Of a stretch of 64,000 nucleotides of DNA, positions 16,925 to 24,620 are shown piece by piece (within the stretch, counting starts at the first letter, position 1; each line of letters begins with the position of its first letter). Source of the stretch: Kribbella italica (GTDB lineage: Bacteria; Actinomycetota; Actinomycetes; Propionibacteriales; Kribbellaceae); contig NZ_JACHMY010000001.1 in the NCBI RefSeq assembly GCF_014205135.1, forward strand, positions 7,564,001 through 7,628,000. The letters are read 5' to 3'. A model generated the notes under the pieces. It was not told where the DNA came from, searched no databases, and was given only the letters and a program-made list of their open reading frames with translations. The position numbers and the translations under genes are program-made.

Positions 16925-17671
16925 ATGACCTATCGCCTGATCCTGCTCCGCCACGGCCACAGCGACTGGAACGCCAAGAACCTGTTCACCGGGTGGGTCG
17001 ACGTCGACCTGAACGCCCAGGGGGTCGAGGAGGCTCACCGCGGCGGCCAGCTGCTGCTCGAGCGCGGCCTGCTGCCCGACGTACTGCACACCTCGGTCCT
17101 GCGCCGCGCGATCCGCACCGCGACCATCGCGCTCGAGGAGGCCGGGCGGCAGTGGATCGACGTCCGCCGCTCCTGGCGCCTGAACGAGCGCCACTACGGC
17201 GGTCTGCAGGGCAAGGACAAGAAGCAGACCCTGGAGGAGCTCGGCGAGGAGCAGTTCATGCTGTTCCGCCGCTCCTACGACACCCCGCCGCCGCCGATCG
17301 AGCGCGGCTCGGAGTACGACCAGGCCGGCGACCCCCGCTACGCCGCCCTCCCGAGCGAGCTCCTCCCGGCCACCGAGTGCCTCAAGGACGTCGTCGAGCG
17401 GATGCTCCCGTACTGGTACGACGCCATCGTCCCCGACCTCCGCGCCGGCAAGACCGTCCTGGTCACCGCCCACGGCAACTCGCTCCGCGCCCTGGTCAAG
17501 CACCTGGACCAGCTCGACGAGCAGACCATCGTGGGTCTCAACATCCCGACCGGCGTCCCGCTGTACTACGAGCTCGACGACGACTTCAACCCGGTCACCA
17601 AGGGCGGCGAGTACCTCGACCCGGCCGCCGCCGCGGCAGCCATCGAGGCCGTGAAGAACCAGGGCCGGTAG
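16925..17671 (+). CDS. gpmA: 2,3-bisphosphoglycerate-dependent phosphoglycerate mutase
   Basis: A 248-aa glycolytic enzyme that interconverts 3- and 2-phosphoglycerate. It has the phospho-histidine motif LLRHGHSDWN at residues 6-15 and the second histidine in VTAHGNSLRALVKHL. Dimer and active-site segments are NLFTGWVDVDL, RHYGGLQGKDKK and SYDTPPPP. Length is normal. ATG 16925 is preferred to the in-frame ATG 16916, which would add three residues and lie inside the -10 hexamer. In mycobacteria senX3-regX3 follow directly; here three accessory genes and phoU intervene. Confidence 0.96.
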   Translation: MTYRLILLRHGHSDWNAKNLFTGWVDVDLNAQGVEEAHRGGQLLLERGLLPDVLHTSVLRRAIRTATIALEEAGRQWIDVRRSWRLNERHYGGLQGKDKKQTLEELGEEQFMLFRRSYDTPPPPIERGSEYDQAGDPRYAALPSELLPATECLKDVVERMLPYWYDAIVPDLRAGKTVLVTAHGNSLRALVKHLDQLDEQTIVGLNIPTGVPLYYELDDDFNPVTKGGEYLDPAAAAAAIEAVKNQGR

Positions 17672-17688
17672 TTCGGGTCAGAAGCAGT

Positions 17689-17725
17689 TGACCGCAGGCG
17701 GGAGGATCCAGGCCGCCTGCGGTCA
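17689..17725. terminator. Bidirectional terminator between gpm and an SDR gene
   Basis: TGACCGCAGGCGG (17689-17701) pairs perfectly with CCGCCTGCGGTCA (17713-17725), 13 bp with an 11-nt loop, between convergent genes. Confidence 0.8.
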
Positions 17726-17734
17726 GGTACGCCA

Positions 17735-18565
17735 TCAGTTGGCGAGGTCGCCGGCGTAGGCGAGGTCTTTCTGGTTCTCCAGGTCGTCCAGGCGGGACTG
17801 GAGGGCGGCGTGGATGTGGTGGTAGGCGTCGCTGCCGAGGGTGATGCGGCGCGGGGCCGGGGTCTGGTCAGCGGCGTCGATCATGGACTGGGTGAACTTG
17901 TCGGGGTCGCCGCGGAGTTCGAAGGTGCCGTCGGTCATGCCTTGGCGGACCTGGGCCACGGGGGTCGTGGCGTAGGCGTCGAGCGGGGTGGCGACGGCCA
18001 GGGCGGCGCCGAAGTCGGTGGCGGCGGGGCCTGGTTCGGCGAGGGTGAGGGTGATGCCGAAGCCGGCGACCTCCTGGGCGACGGCCTCGACGAAGCCTTC
18101 GATGCCCCACTTGGTGGCGTGGTAGGCGCCGAAGCCGGGGTACGCGTACTGGCCGCCTTCGGAGGCGACCTGGACGATCCGGCCGCCGCCTTGCGCGCGG
18201 AGGTGCGGCAGGGCCGCGCGGATCAGTTGCATCGAGCCGATCAGGTTGGTGTCGATCTGGAGGCGGATCTGTTCGTCGGTGAGTTCCTCGGCGGCGCCGA
18301 AGAGGCCGTAGCCGGCGTTGCTGACCACGACGTCGATGCGCTCGTGCGCGGCGAAGGCGGCGTCGACGGTCCGGCGTACGGCGGTCGAGTCGGTGACGTC
18401 CAGCTCGACGACGTCCAGGCGGCCGGCGTACTGCGTCCGCAGGTCGTCGAGGGCGCCGGTACGGCGCAGCGTCGCGACGACGGTGTCGCCGCGGGCCAGC
18501 AGCTTCTCGGTCATCCGCCGGCCGAAGCCGGACGACGTACCGGTGATGAACCAGGTCTTGCTCAT
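17735..18565 (-). CDS. Short-chain dehydrogenase/reductase
   Basis: A 276-aa classical SDR with TGTSSGFG (cofactor), SNAGYGLFG, the active-site Ser in VQVASEGG and YHATK. The C-terminal extension (DALDAYATTPVAQVRQGM-type region and following) is typical of the actinobacterial SDR group that often sits next to a TetR gene. The substrate is unknown. ATG 18565 has GGAGATCC upstream. It lies 11 nt after the TetR gene on the same strand, so the two form an operon and the TetR protein probably regulates both. Confidence 0.83.
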   Translation of the reverse strand: MSKTWFITGTSSGFGRRMTEKLLARGDTVVATLRRTGALDDLRTQYAGRLDVVELDVTDSTAVRRTVDAAFAAHERIDVVVSNAGYGLFGAAEELTDEQIRLQIDTNLIGSMQLIRAALPHLRAQGGGRIVQVASEGGQYAYPGFGAYHATKWGIEGFVEAVAQEVAGFGITLTLAEPGPAATDFGAALAVATPLDAYATTPVAQVRQGMTDGTFELRGDPDKFTQSMIDAADQTPAPRRITLGSDAYHHIHAALQSRLDDLENQKDLAYAGDLAN

Positions 18566-18576
18566 GAGGATCTCCT

Positions 18577-19224
18577 TCAGGCGGTGAGGCGTTCGAGGCC
18601 GGCGCGGGCGTAGTCGAGCACCCGGTCGACCAGCGCGAGCAGCTGCTCGGGGTCGGAGGCCGCATTGCCGCGGCCGCCCGTGGGTTGCGCTTCGGCCGTT
18701 TCGTACAGCTCGCGCAGGCCGGTGATCACGGTGATCCCGGCCAGCCGGGGTGCGAGCGCGTCGGCGGCAAGGCCGAGGTCCGCGGCGACGCCGGCGGCGA
18801 TCACCTGCTCGTACCGGTAGTACGCCGCGCGCGCCCGGCCGCGCAGGTCTTCGTCGGCGACGATCAGCTGCGACCGCAGCCCTCGCCGGCGCCAGACCTC
18901 GGCCGACGCGCCCGTGGCGTCGAGGTCGCGCATCGTCGTCGCCATCCAGTCCCGCAACGCGTCGAGCGTCGGCGTACCGGCGGGCTTCGCGGCCAGCCAG
19001 TCGGTCAACGACGCGAAGCTGAACGGGTCGTCGGCGAAAAGCAGGTCCTCCTTGGCGGGGAAGTGCAGCGTGACCGTCCGCACCGCCACGTCCGCCCGCT
19101 CGGCGATCGCGCTGATCGTCGTGTCCCGGAAGCCCTGCGCGGCGAACAGCTCCAGCGCGGTGTCCCGGATCAGCTCCCGGGTCCGCTCCTTCTTCCGCTG
19201 CTGCCGCGGCATCGTTTCTACCAT
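18577..19224 (-). CDS. TetR family regulator
   Basis: A 215-aa repressor with an N-terminal HTH (LIRDTALELFAAQGFRDTTI, ADVAVRTVTLHFPAKEDLL). The ligand domain is alanine-rich without a recognisable class. ATG 19224 is chosen because it lies 7 nt after the -10 hexamer TAATTT; ATG 19212 is an in-frame alternative. Its promoter is overlaid by a 23-nt inverted repeat, which strongly suggests autorepression. The downstream SDR gene is co-transcribed. Confidence 0.85.
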   Translation of the reverse strand: MVETMPRQQRKKERTRELIRDTALELFAAQGFRDTTISAIAERADVAVRTVTLHFPAKEDLLFADDPFSFASLTDWLAAKPAGTPTLDALRDWMATTMRDLDATGASAEVWRRRGLRSQLIVADEDLRGRARAAYYRYEQVIAAGVAADLGLAADALAPRLAGITVITGLRELYETAEAQPTGGRGNAASDPEQLLALVDRVLDYARAGLERLTA

Positions 19225-19230
19225 GCAGGC

Positions 19231-19260
19231 AAAATTACCATGCAGGTAATTTTACTTCAA
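19231..19260 (-). promoter_or_regulatory. Promoter and TetR operator of the TetR-SDR operon
   Basis: On the minus strand TTGAAG (19260-19255), a 17-nt spacer and TAATTT (19237-19232) form a promoter. AAAATTACC (19231-19239) and GGTAATTTT (19245-19253) form perfect 9-bp arms around ATGCA and cover its -10. A partial copy, ACCATGCAGG, recurs 17 nt away at 19220-19229. Confidence 0.65.
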
Positions 19261-19266
19261 GGGTAG

Positions 19267-20340
19267 TTATGCGGTGAAGACCTCGTTCAGGAGGGCGGCC
19301 AGGGCGGCGGGGAAGACCTGGGCGGGGTCTACGTCCGCGTCGCCCATGGTGATGGAGGCGGTCATCGTGCGGGTGCCGTCGGGGGAGCTGTACATGAGGG
19401 CGCCGAAGCCGCCGGGGGCGCTGCCGTTGTGGTGGTAGACGGTGCCGGCGGGGCCGAGGTCCTGGACGAAGAGGCCGAGGCCGTAGTCGATGGGACCGAC
19501 GCCGGCACGCATCTCGGTGAGCAGGTCCGTGGGGATCAGGCGGCCGCTGTTGAGGGCGGAGAAGAAGACGTGCAGGTCCCGGGTGGTGGAGAGCAGGTCG
19601 CCGGCGCCGGCCAGGAGCGAGAGGTTCTGGCGGGTGACGTCCTCGACCTTCCAGTCGTCGCCGTCCTGGTAGCGGTAGTAGCCGTGGGCGTGCTCGCCGG
19701 GGAGGTCGGTGAGGTCACCTGGTACGGCGGTGCCCGTCAGGCCGAGGGGCTGCGCGATCAGGCGGTCCAGCGTTTCGGCGTACGAGGTGCTGGTGAGCTG
19801 CTCGATCAGGAGGACGGCCAGCGTGTAGTTGGTGTTGGAGTAGCTCCAGTCCGTGCCGGGCTCGAAGCGGGACGGCTTGGCCAGGGCCAGCCGGACCAGC
19901 TCGATCGGCTGGTAGCTGAGGAAGCGGTTGTCGACCCAGTCCTTGCCGGTCGCGGGAATGCCCGGTACGACGGTGCCGTCGGGGTAGTACTCGCCGGTGT
20001 AGTTGAACAGCCCGCTGGTGTGGTTCAGCAGCATCCGTACGGTGATCCGCTCGTCCAGCCCGAGGTCGGGCAGATGATCGGCGACCGAGTCGTCCAGCGT
20101 GAGCTTGCCCTCGGCCACCAACTGCAGGACCAGGGTCGCGGTGAAGGTCTTGGTGACGCTGCCGACCCAGAACGACCCGTCGGTGGACGGCGGCGCGGTC
20201 TCACCGAGCTTCCGTACGCCGGCGCTGCCGACCCACTCGCCGTGCTGGTCGTTGACGCGGAGCTGGAGGCCGGCGAACCCGGTGTCGACGAAAGCCTGGA
20301 TGGCCTGCTGCAGGTCAGTGGTGATCGATGAAGTGTTCAT
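19267..20340 (-). CDS. Beta-lactamase-fold serine hydrolase (class C-like)
   Basis: A 357-aa serine hydrolase of the beta-lactamase/DD-peptidase/esterase superfamily. The nucleophile is S61 in SVTK (S-x-x-K), the YxN motif is in WSYSNTNY, and the third motif is HHNGSAPGG in place of KTG. It has no signal peptide, so it is cytoplasmic, which argues against a role as a secreted beta-lactamase; an esterase or D-amino-acid peptidase is more likely. ATG 20340 is preferred to the start at 20370. It ends 42 nt upstream of the TetR start, beyond the operator region, and is probably separate from the TetR-SDR operon. Confidence 0.8.
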   Translation of the reverse strand: MNTSSITTDLQQAIQAFVDTGFAGLQLRVNDQHGEWVGSAGVRKLGETAPPSTDGSFWVGSVTKTFTATLVLQLVAEGKLTLDDSVADHLPDLGLDERITVRMLLNHTSGLFNYTGEYYPDGTVVPGIPATGKDWVDNRFLSYQPIELVRLALAKPSRFEPGTDWSYSNTNYTLAVLLIEQLTSTSYAETLDRLIAQPLGLTGTAVPGDLTDLPGEHAHGYYRYQDGDDWKVEDVTRQNLSLLAGAGDLLSTTRDLHVFFSALNSGRLIPTDLLTEMRAGVGPIDYGLGLFVQDLGPAGTVYHHNGSAPGGFGALMYSSPDGTRTMTASITMGDADVDPAQVFPAALAALLNEVFTA

Positions 20341-20490
20341 GACCGCAACTCTGGCCAGCCGCGCTGACACCGAGCCGCCGCCGTCCTGACACGGGCCCTG
20401 ACATCAGCCGGCGAGGGCCCGCGCGTTCACTCTGCGGGCCATGCGCCGCAGCCGGACAGGTTCCGGGGACGGACGGCCTGCCCATGACGA

Positions 20491-20532
20491 ACGGGTGGTC
20501 GCGGGCGGAGTGAACCGCCTGCGACCACCCGT
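20491..20532 (-). terminator. Terminator after phoU
   Basis: ACGGGTGGTCGC (20491-20502) pairs with GCGACCACCCGT (20521-20532), and the stem continues inward to about 18 bp with a 6-nt loop. It lies 11 nt after the phoU stop. Confidence 0.8.
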
Positions 20533-20543
20533 GGGTGACTGCG

Positions 20544-21254
20544 TCAGTTGTTGCCGTTCGGGGACGGGGCCGAGGCGCCCGCGCCCGAACCGGCGGCGGT
20601 GCCGCCGACGGCGACCGGGAGCTCGCCGGTGACCAGGTAGACGACGCGGCGGGCCATCGAGACGGCGTGGTCGGCGATCCGCTCGTAGTACCGGCCGAGC
20701 AGGGCGATGTCGACGGCGACCTCGACGCCGTGCGGCCAGGAGTCGTCCATCATCAGGCGGAACTGGTTGGTCCGCAGCTGGTCCATCTCGTCGTCGGTGG
20801 CCTCGAGCTTGCCGGCCGCGGTGACGTCGTGGGACTTGATCACGTCACCGGCGGCGTCGACCATCTTGCCGGCGACACCGGACATCTCCTCGATCGCGCT
20901 GTGCAGGTCGGCCGGGATCGCGGCCGCGGGGTAGCGCAGCCGGGCGATCTTGGAGACGTGCGCGGCCAGGTCGCCCATCCGCTCCAGGTCGGCGACCATC
21001 CGCAGCGCGGCGACCAGCATCCGCAGCTCGTTGGCGACCGGGGCCTGGCGGGCCATCAGCTCGAAGACCTTCTCCTCGACGCCCTCGCCGGCCGCGTCCA
21101 GCTGGATGTCGGCGGCGATCACTTCTTCGGCCTGCCGGATGTCGGCGCTCAGCAGGGCCGCGGTCGAGCGCCGGACAGCGGTGGACACCGTCCTGGTCAT
21201 CCGCTCGAGCTCGGCGAGGATGTCGTCGAGCTGTTCGTGGTAGGTGTCGCGCAT
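20544..21254 (-). CDS. phoU: Phosphate signalling protein PhoU
   Basis: A 236-aa PhoU protein that represses the phosphate two-component response and curbs phosphate uptake when phosphate is plentiful. It has two repeated three-helix units with the family metal-binding signatures (ADLERMGDLAAHVSKIAR and YYERIADHAVSMAR). The C-terminus adds a short Gly/Ala/Ser-rich tail (GTAAGSGAGASAPSP). ATG 21254 gives the family start MRDTYHEQLD. It is divergent from senX3-regX3 with two PHO boxes between, so it likely belongs to the regulon it controls. Confidence 0.94.
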   Translation of the reverse strand: MRDTYHEQLDDILAELERMTRTVSTAVRRSTAALLSADIRQAEEVIAADIQLDAAGEGVEEKVFELMARQAPVANELRMLVAALRMVADLERMGDLAAHVSKIARLRYPAAAIPADLHSAIEEMSGVAGKMVDAAGDVIKSHDVTAAGKLEATDDEMDQLRTNQFRLMMDDSWPHGVEVAVDIALLGRYYERIADHAVSMARRVVYLVTGELPVAVGGTAAGSGAGASAPSPNGNN

Positions 21255-21331
21255 TCTGCATCCGATCTGTGCTGTCCGGCCGATCCGGGCCGGAAGGGGC
21301 GCGGGCACGGTCCAGTACCCGCCCACGAGGG

Positions 21332-21337
21332 ACCGTA
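21332..21337 (-). promoter_or_regulatory. Candidate -10 hexamer of phoU
   Basis: TACGGT on the minus strand lies 26 nt downstream of the minus-strand PHO box, a spacing close to that on the senX3 side. Confidence 0.35.
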
Positions 21338-21363
21338 TGCCGCCGAGGTTGCCGGACGGCGAC

Positions 21364-21385
21364 GAGTGGTGAACGCGTGATGAAC
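21364..21385 (-). promoter_or_regulatory. Candidate PHO box facing phoU
   Basis: Two contiguous 11-nt direct repeats on the minus strand, GTTCATCACGC (21385-21375) and GTTCACCACTC (21374-21364), match the actinobacterial PHO-box unit GTTCAYC-N4. Confidence 0.6.
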
Positions 21386-21401
21386 AGTTAGGACGCGTTC
21401 C

Positions 21402-21423
21402 GGTCATCCGGTGCTCATTCGGT
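21402..21423 (+). promoter_or_regulatory. Candidate PHO box facing senX3
   Basis: Two contiguous 11-nt direct repeats, GGTCATCCGGT (21402-21412) and GCTCATTCGGT (21413-21423), match the PHO-box unit and end 22 nt before the senX3 -10 hexamer. Confidence 0.6.
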
Positions 21424-21445
21424 CTTTGCCTGTGCTTTCCCCGCG

Positions 21446-21451
21446 TAGCAT
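21446..21451 (+). promoter_or_regulatory. -10 hexamer, leaderless start of senX3
   Basis: TAGCAT followed by 7 nt and GTG 21459. Confidence 0.5.
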
Positions 21452-21458
21452 CGATGAC

Positions 21459-22682
21459 GTGGACCCCACGCTGGCTGCGGTGCTGGGCGGCGTCATCGGC
21501 GCGGCCCTGGCTCTGCTTTCGCTCGGTGCGATGGTGCTGAGCGAGCGTTCCCAGACCAAGGTTCCCGTCTCCCCGGACCCCGCGGTCCCCAGTGGCGTCG
21601 CCACCGTACTGTCCGTACTGCGTTCGTCCGCGGTCGTGATGGGCCCCGAGGACCAGGTGCTGCAGGCCAGCGCTCCCGCGCACGTGCTCGGCATCGTCCG
21701 GGGCGAGCGGCTGGTGGTCGAGGACCTGCTGACTATGGTCCGGGCGGTCCGCCGCGACGGCGAGATCCGGCAGCAGGACCTGGAGATCGTCCGCGGCCGG
21801 CTCGGCGCGACCCAGTACGTGAGCGCCCGGGTCGCCCCGCTGGGCAGCCAGCTGGTGCTGGTCCTGGTCGAGGACCGGACCAGGGAGCGCCGGCTGGAGG
21901 CGATCCGGCGCGACTTCACGGTCAACGTCAGCCACGAGCTGAAGACCCCGATCGGCGCGCTGATCCTGCTCGCCGACGCCGTCTCGGAGGCCTCCGACGA
22001 CCCGGAGGCGGTCCAGCGGTTCTCCGGCCGGATGCGGATCGAGGCCTCCCGGCTGAGCCGGCTGGTCAAGGAGATCATCGAGCTGTCCCGGCTGCAGGGC
22101 GACGACCCGCTGGAGAACCCCGGCCCGGTCGACATCAACGGCGTGATCGACGCCGCGGTGGACCGCTGCCGGGTCGACGCCGAGGACCGCGACATCAACA
22201 TCATCGTCAAGACCGACCCCGACCTCGAGGTGATGGGCAGCGAGGACCAGCTGGCGATCGCGATCGGCAACCTGGTCGAGAACGCGGTCAACTACAGCCC
22301 CGACGGGACCCGCGTGGCGGTCGCCGCGCACCCGATCGGCGACCTGGTCGAGGTCACCGTCTCCGACCAGGGCGTGGGCATTCCCAGCAGCGACCTGGAA
22401 CGCATCTTCGAACGCTTCTACCGGGTCGACAGGGCCCGCAGCCGGGAGACCGGCGGCACCGGGCTCGGCCTGTCGATCGTCAAGCACATCGCCTCGATCC
22501 ACGGTGGCGACGTCCGGGTCTGGAGCGTCGAGGGACAGGGTTCCACCTTCACCGTCCGGCTCCCGCTGCGGCTCGATCCCGCCACCGGGCAACCGACCGG
22601 TTCCACCAGCCAGGAGGAACCGGCCATCACCCTGACGCCGACCCCGTCAGGACTGCAGAGTGCAAAGGAGACAGCTTCGTGA
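21459..22682 (+). CDS. senX3: Phosphate-responsive sensor kinase SenX3
   Basis: A 407-aa sensor kinase that with RegX3 forms the actinobacterial phosphate two-component system. One clear membrane segment is near the N-terminus (AAVLGGVIGAALALLSLGAMV). A PAS-like region follows (about 45-140). The phospho-acceptor is H159 in VSHELKTP. The catalytic domain shows GNLVENAVNYSPDG, VSDQGVGIP, FERFYRVD and GGTGLGLSIVKH. The tail is proline/threonine-rich. GTG 21459 is supported by the leaderless -10. It overlaps regX3 by 4 nt (GTGA). Confidence 0.94.
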   Translation: MDPTLAAVLGGVIGAALALLSLGAMVLSERSQTKVPVSPDPAVPSGVATVLSVLRSSAVVMGPEDQVLQASAPAHVLGIVRGERLVVEDLLTMVRAVRRDGEIRQQDLEIVRGRLGATQYVSARVAPLGSQLVLVLVEDRTRERRLEAIRRDFTVNVSHELKTPIGALILLADAVSEASDDPEAVQRFSGRMRIEASRLSRLVKEIIELSRLQGDDPLENPGPVDINGVIDAAVDRCRVDAEDRDINIIVKTDPDLEVMGSEDQLAIAIGNLVENAVNYSPDGTRVAVAAHPIGDLVEVTVSDQGVGIPSSDLERIFERFYRVDRARSRETGGTGLGLSIVKHIASIHGGDVRVWSVEGQGSTFTVRLPLRLDPATGQPTGSTSQEEPAITLTPTPSGLQSAKETAS

Positions 22683-23356
22683 CCCGAGTGCTGGTCGTCG
22701 AAGACGAGGAGAGCTACAGCGACGCGCTGTCGTACGTACTGCGCAAGGAGGGGTTCGAGGTCGCCGTCGCGGAGACGGGCCCGGACGCTCTGGACGAGTA
22801 CGACAGGGCGGGCGCGGACATCGTCCTGCTCGACCTGATGCTGCCGGGCCTGTCCGGTACCGAGGTCTGCCGCGCGTTGCGGACCCGGGGCAACGTGCCG
22901 GTGATCATCGTGAGTGCCAAGGACACCGAGGTGGACAAGGTGGTCGGGCTCGAGCTGGGCGCCGACGACTACGTCACCAAGCCGTACAGCCCGCGTGAGC
23001 TGCTGGCGCGGATCAAGGCCGTGCTGCGGCGCGGTGCCGACGTCGAGCTGCTGCCCGACACGCTCGAGGCCGGGCCGGTCCGGATGGACGTCGAGCGCCA
23101 CGTGGTGACGGTGTCCGGGACCGAGATCCGGCTGCCGCTGAAGGAGTTCGAGCTGCTCGAGATGCTGCTGCGCAACACCGGCCGGGTGCTCACCCGGGGG
23201 CAGCTGATCGACCGGATCTGGGGCGCCGACTACGTCGGGGACACCAAGACCCTGGACGTGCACGTGAAGCGGCTCCGCTCCAAGCTGGAGAAGGATCCGT
23301 CCAACCCGGCGCACCTGGTGACGGTGCGGGGGCTGGGCTACAAGTTCGAAGCCTGA
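22679..23356 (+). CDS. regX3: Phosphate-responsive response regulator RegX3
   Basis: A 225-aa OmpR/PhoB-type response regulator, partner of SenX3. The receiver domain spans residues 1-120 with E9-D10 and phospho-acceptor D52 (IVLLDLMLPGLSG); DYVTKPYSPREL holds the conserved lysine. The C-terminal winged helix (about 130-225) shows LTRGQLIDRIWG, TLDVHVKRLRSKL and TVRGLGYKF. GTG 22679 overlaps the senX3 stop. It probably binds the PHO boxes upstream of its own operon and of phoU (inference). Confidence 0.95.
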   Translation: MTRVLVVEDEESYSDALSYVLRKEGFEVAVAETGPDALDEYDRAGADIVLLDLMLPGLSGTEVCRALRTRGNVPVIIVSAKDTEVDKVVGLELGADDYVTKPYSPRELLARIKAVLRRGADVELLPDTLEAGPVRMDVERHVVTVSGTEIRLPLKEFELLEMLLRNTGRVLTRGQLIDRIWGADYVGDTKTLDVHVKRLRSKLEKDPSNPAHLVTVRGLGYKFEA

Positions 23357-23359
23357 GAC

Positions 23360-23383
23360 CCCACCGGCCGCCCCGCCGGTGGG
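23360..23383 (+). terminator. Terminator after regX3
   Basis: CCCACCGGC (23360-23368) pairs with GCCGGTGGG (23375-23383), 9 bp with a 6-nt loop, directly before the iron box. Confidence 0.7.
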
Positions 23384-23402
23384 TTAGCTTAGGCTCTCCT
23401 TA
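23384..23402 (+). promoter_or_regulatory. Iron box (IdeR/DmdR-type operator)
   Basis: TTAGCTTAGGCTCTCCTTA matches the 19-bp consensus TTAGGTTAGGCTAACCTAA at 15 of 19 positions. It overlaps likely -10 hexamers (for example TAGGCT, 23390-23395) upstream of the siderophore-binding lipoprotein. Confidence 0.7.
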
Positions 23403-23428
23403 GTTGAGTCCAGCTGAGGAGAGTCGCC

Positions 23429-24445
23429 ATGTCCTGGTCCCGTCGTACCCGCAGCGCCGCTGCCGTCGCCGCGCTGTTGCTGTCGGCCACCGCGCTGACC
23501 GCCTGCGGGAGTGGTGCCGACGAGGCCGCTGCGCCGTCGGGTGAATCCGGCGCGGGTTTCCCGGTGACGTTGAAGAACACCTTCGGCGAGACCACCATCA
23601 AGGAGAAGCCGGCCCGGATCGTCACGCTCGGCTGGAACGCCCAGGACGTCGTCTACGCGCTCGGCGAGACGCCGGTCGGGATGCCGAAGGTGACCTACGG
23701 CCCGACCAAGGACGGCGTCACCGCGTGGGACGCGGACAAGTTCGACGCGAGCAAGACGACGTTGCTCGATGCAACGGACAGTTACCCGTACGAGAAGATC
23801 GCGGCGCTGAAGCCGGATGTGATCCTGGCGCCGTACGAGGGGTTCGACGAGACGGTCTACAAGACGCTGTCCGGGATCGCGCCGACCGTCGCGTACCCGG
23901 GAGCGCCGTGGCAGACCACCTGGCAGGACCAGACCACGCTGATCGGCAAGGCGCTGGGCAAGTCCGCCGAGGCCGGCCAGTTGGTTGCCGGGATCAAGGA
24001 CCGGGTCGCGAAGGTGGCCTCGGAGCACCCGGAGTTCAAGGGCAAGACGATCAGCGTCGGGTCGTTCGGCGCGGACAACTACGTCTACATGCCGGGTGAC
24101 CCGCGGGTGCAGATCCTGAACGAGATGGGCTTCGTGAACGCGCCGGGCGTGCAGAAGCTCGAGGAGACCAACACCAAGAAGGAGTTCGCGCTCCCGATCA
24201 GCAAGGAGAAGGTCGCCGACATCGACGCCGACGTCTTGGTCGCGTACGTCGACGGGCTGAGCGCGGCGAAGTTCGCCGCCGATCCGGTCTACGCGGCGCT
24301 GCCGTCGGTGAAGAAGGGCACGGCGTACGTGATGGACGACCAGCAGGTGATCTCCGGGATGAGCGCGGTCAGCGTCCTGTCGGTCCCGTGGGTGCTGGAC
24401 AAGATCGTCCCCGGCCTCGCGAAGGCGGCCGCCGCCGCCAACTGA
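23429..24445 (+). CDS. Siderophore/iron ABC transporter substrate-binding lipoprotein (FecB/FepB type)
   Basis: A 338-aa lipoprotein that would capture a ferric siderophore for an ABC importer. The signal peptide ends in the lipobox LTAC with Cys at residue 26. The rest is a class III periplasmic-binding fold (IVTLGWNAQDVVYALGETPV, LKPDVILAPYEGFDETVYKT, the long linking helix around KALGKSAEAGQLVAGIKD). The permease and ATPase genes are not next to it, so it must work with a transporter encoded elsewhere. ATG 23429 has GAGGAG. The iron box just upstream predicts repression when iron is sufficient. Confidence 0.88.
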   Translation: MSWSRRTRSAAAVAALLLSATALTACGSGADEAAAPSGESGAGFPVTLKNTFGETTIKEKPARIVTLGWNAQDVVYALGETPVGMPKVTYGPTKDGVTAWDADKFDASKTTLLDATDSYPYEKIAALKPDVILAPYEGFDETVYKTLSGIAPTVAYPGAPWQTTWQDQTTLIGKALGKSAEAGQLVAGIKDRVAKVASEHPEFKGKTISVGSFGADNYVYMPGDPRVQILNEMGFVNAPGVQKLEETNTKKEFALPISKEKVADIDADVLVAYVDGLSAAKFAADPVYAALPSVKKGTAYVMDDQQVISGMSAVSVLSVPWVLDKIVPGLAKAAAAAN

Positions 24446-24573
24446 GCTCCGCGCGGGCCGCTCGCACACCGTGCGCCCGCCGGACCAGGTCCCACCCGGA
24501 CCCGGCGACCGATCCGCCGCCCGGAGGGACCACAGCCGTACGGCGGCCCTGGGCCACAGGACGCCGTACGCCG

Positions 24574-24604
24574 AACGGGCCGCCCCGCGCCGGGACGGCC
24601 CGTT
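24574..24604 (+). terminator. Terminator after the siderophore-binding lipoprotein gene
   Basis: AACGGGCCG (24574-24582) pairs with CGGCCCGTT (24596-24604), followed by TTCG; the loop is 13 nt. Confidence 0.6.
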
Positions 24605-24620
24605 TCGCGTTGCCCTGACG

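Noticed and set aside
19267..20340. An antibiotic-resistance beta-lactamase
   Set aside because: The S-x-x-K and Y-x-N motifs are present but there is no signal peptide and the third motif is HNG; a cytoplasmic esterase or peptidase is more likely.
20544..22592. A 682-codon reading that joins phoU to the antisense of senX3
   Set aside because: PhoU homology begins at ATG 21254; the rest is antisense to a certain kinase gene.
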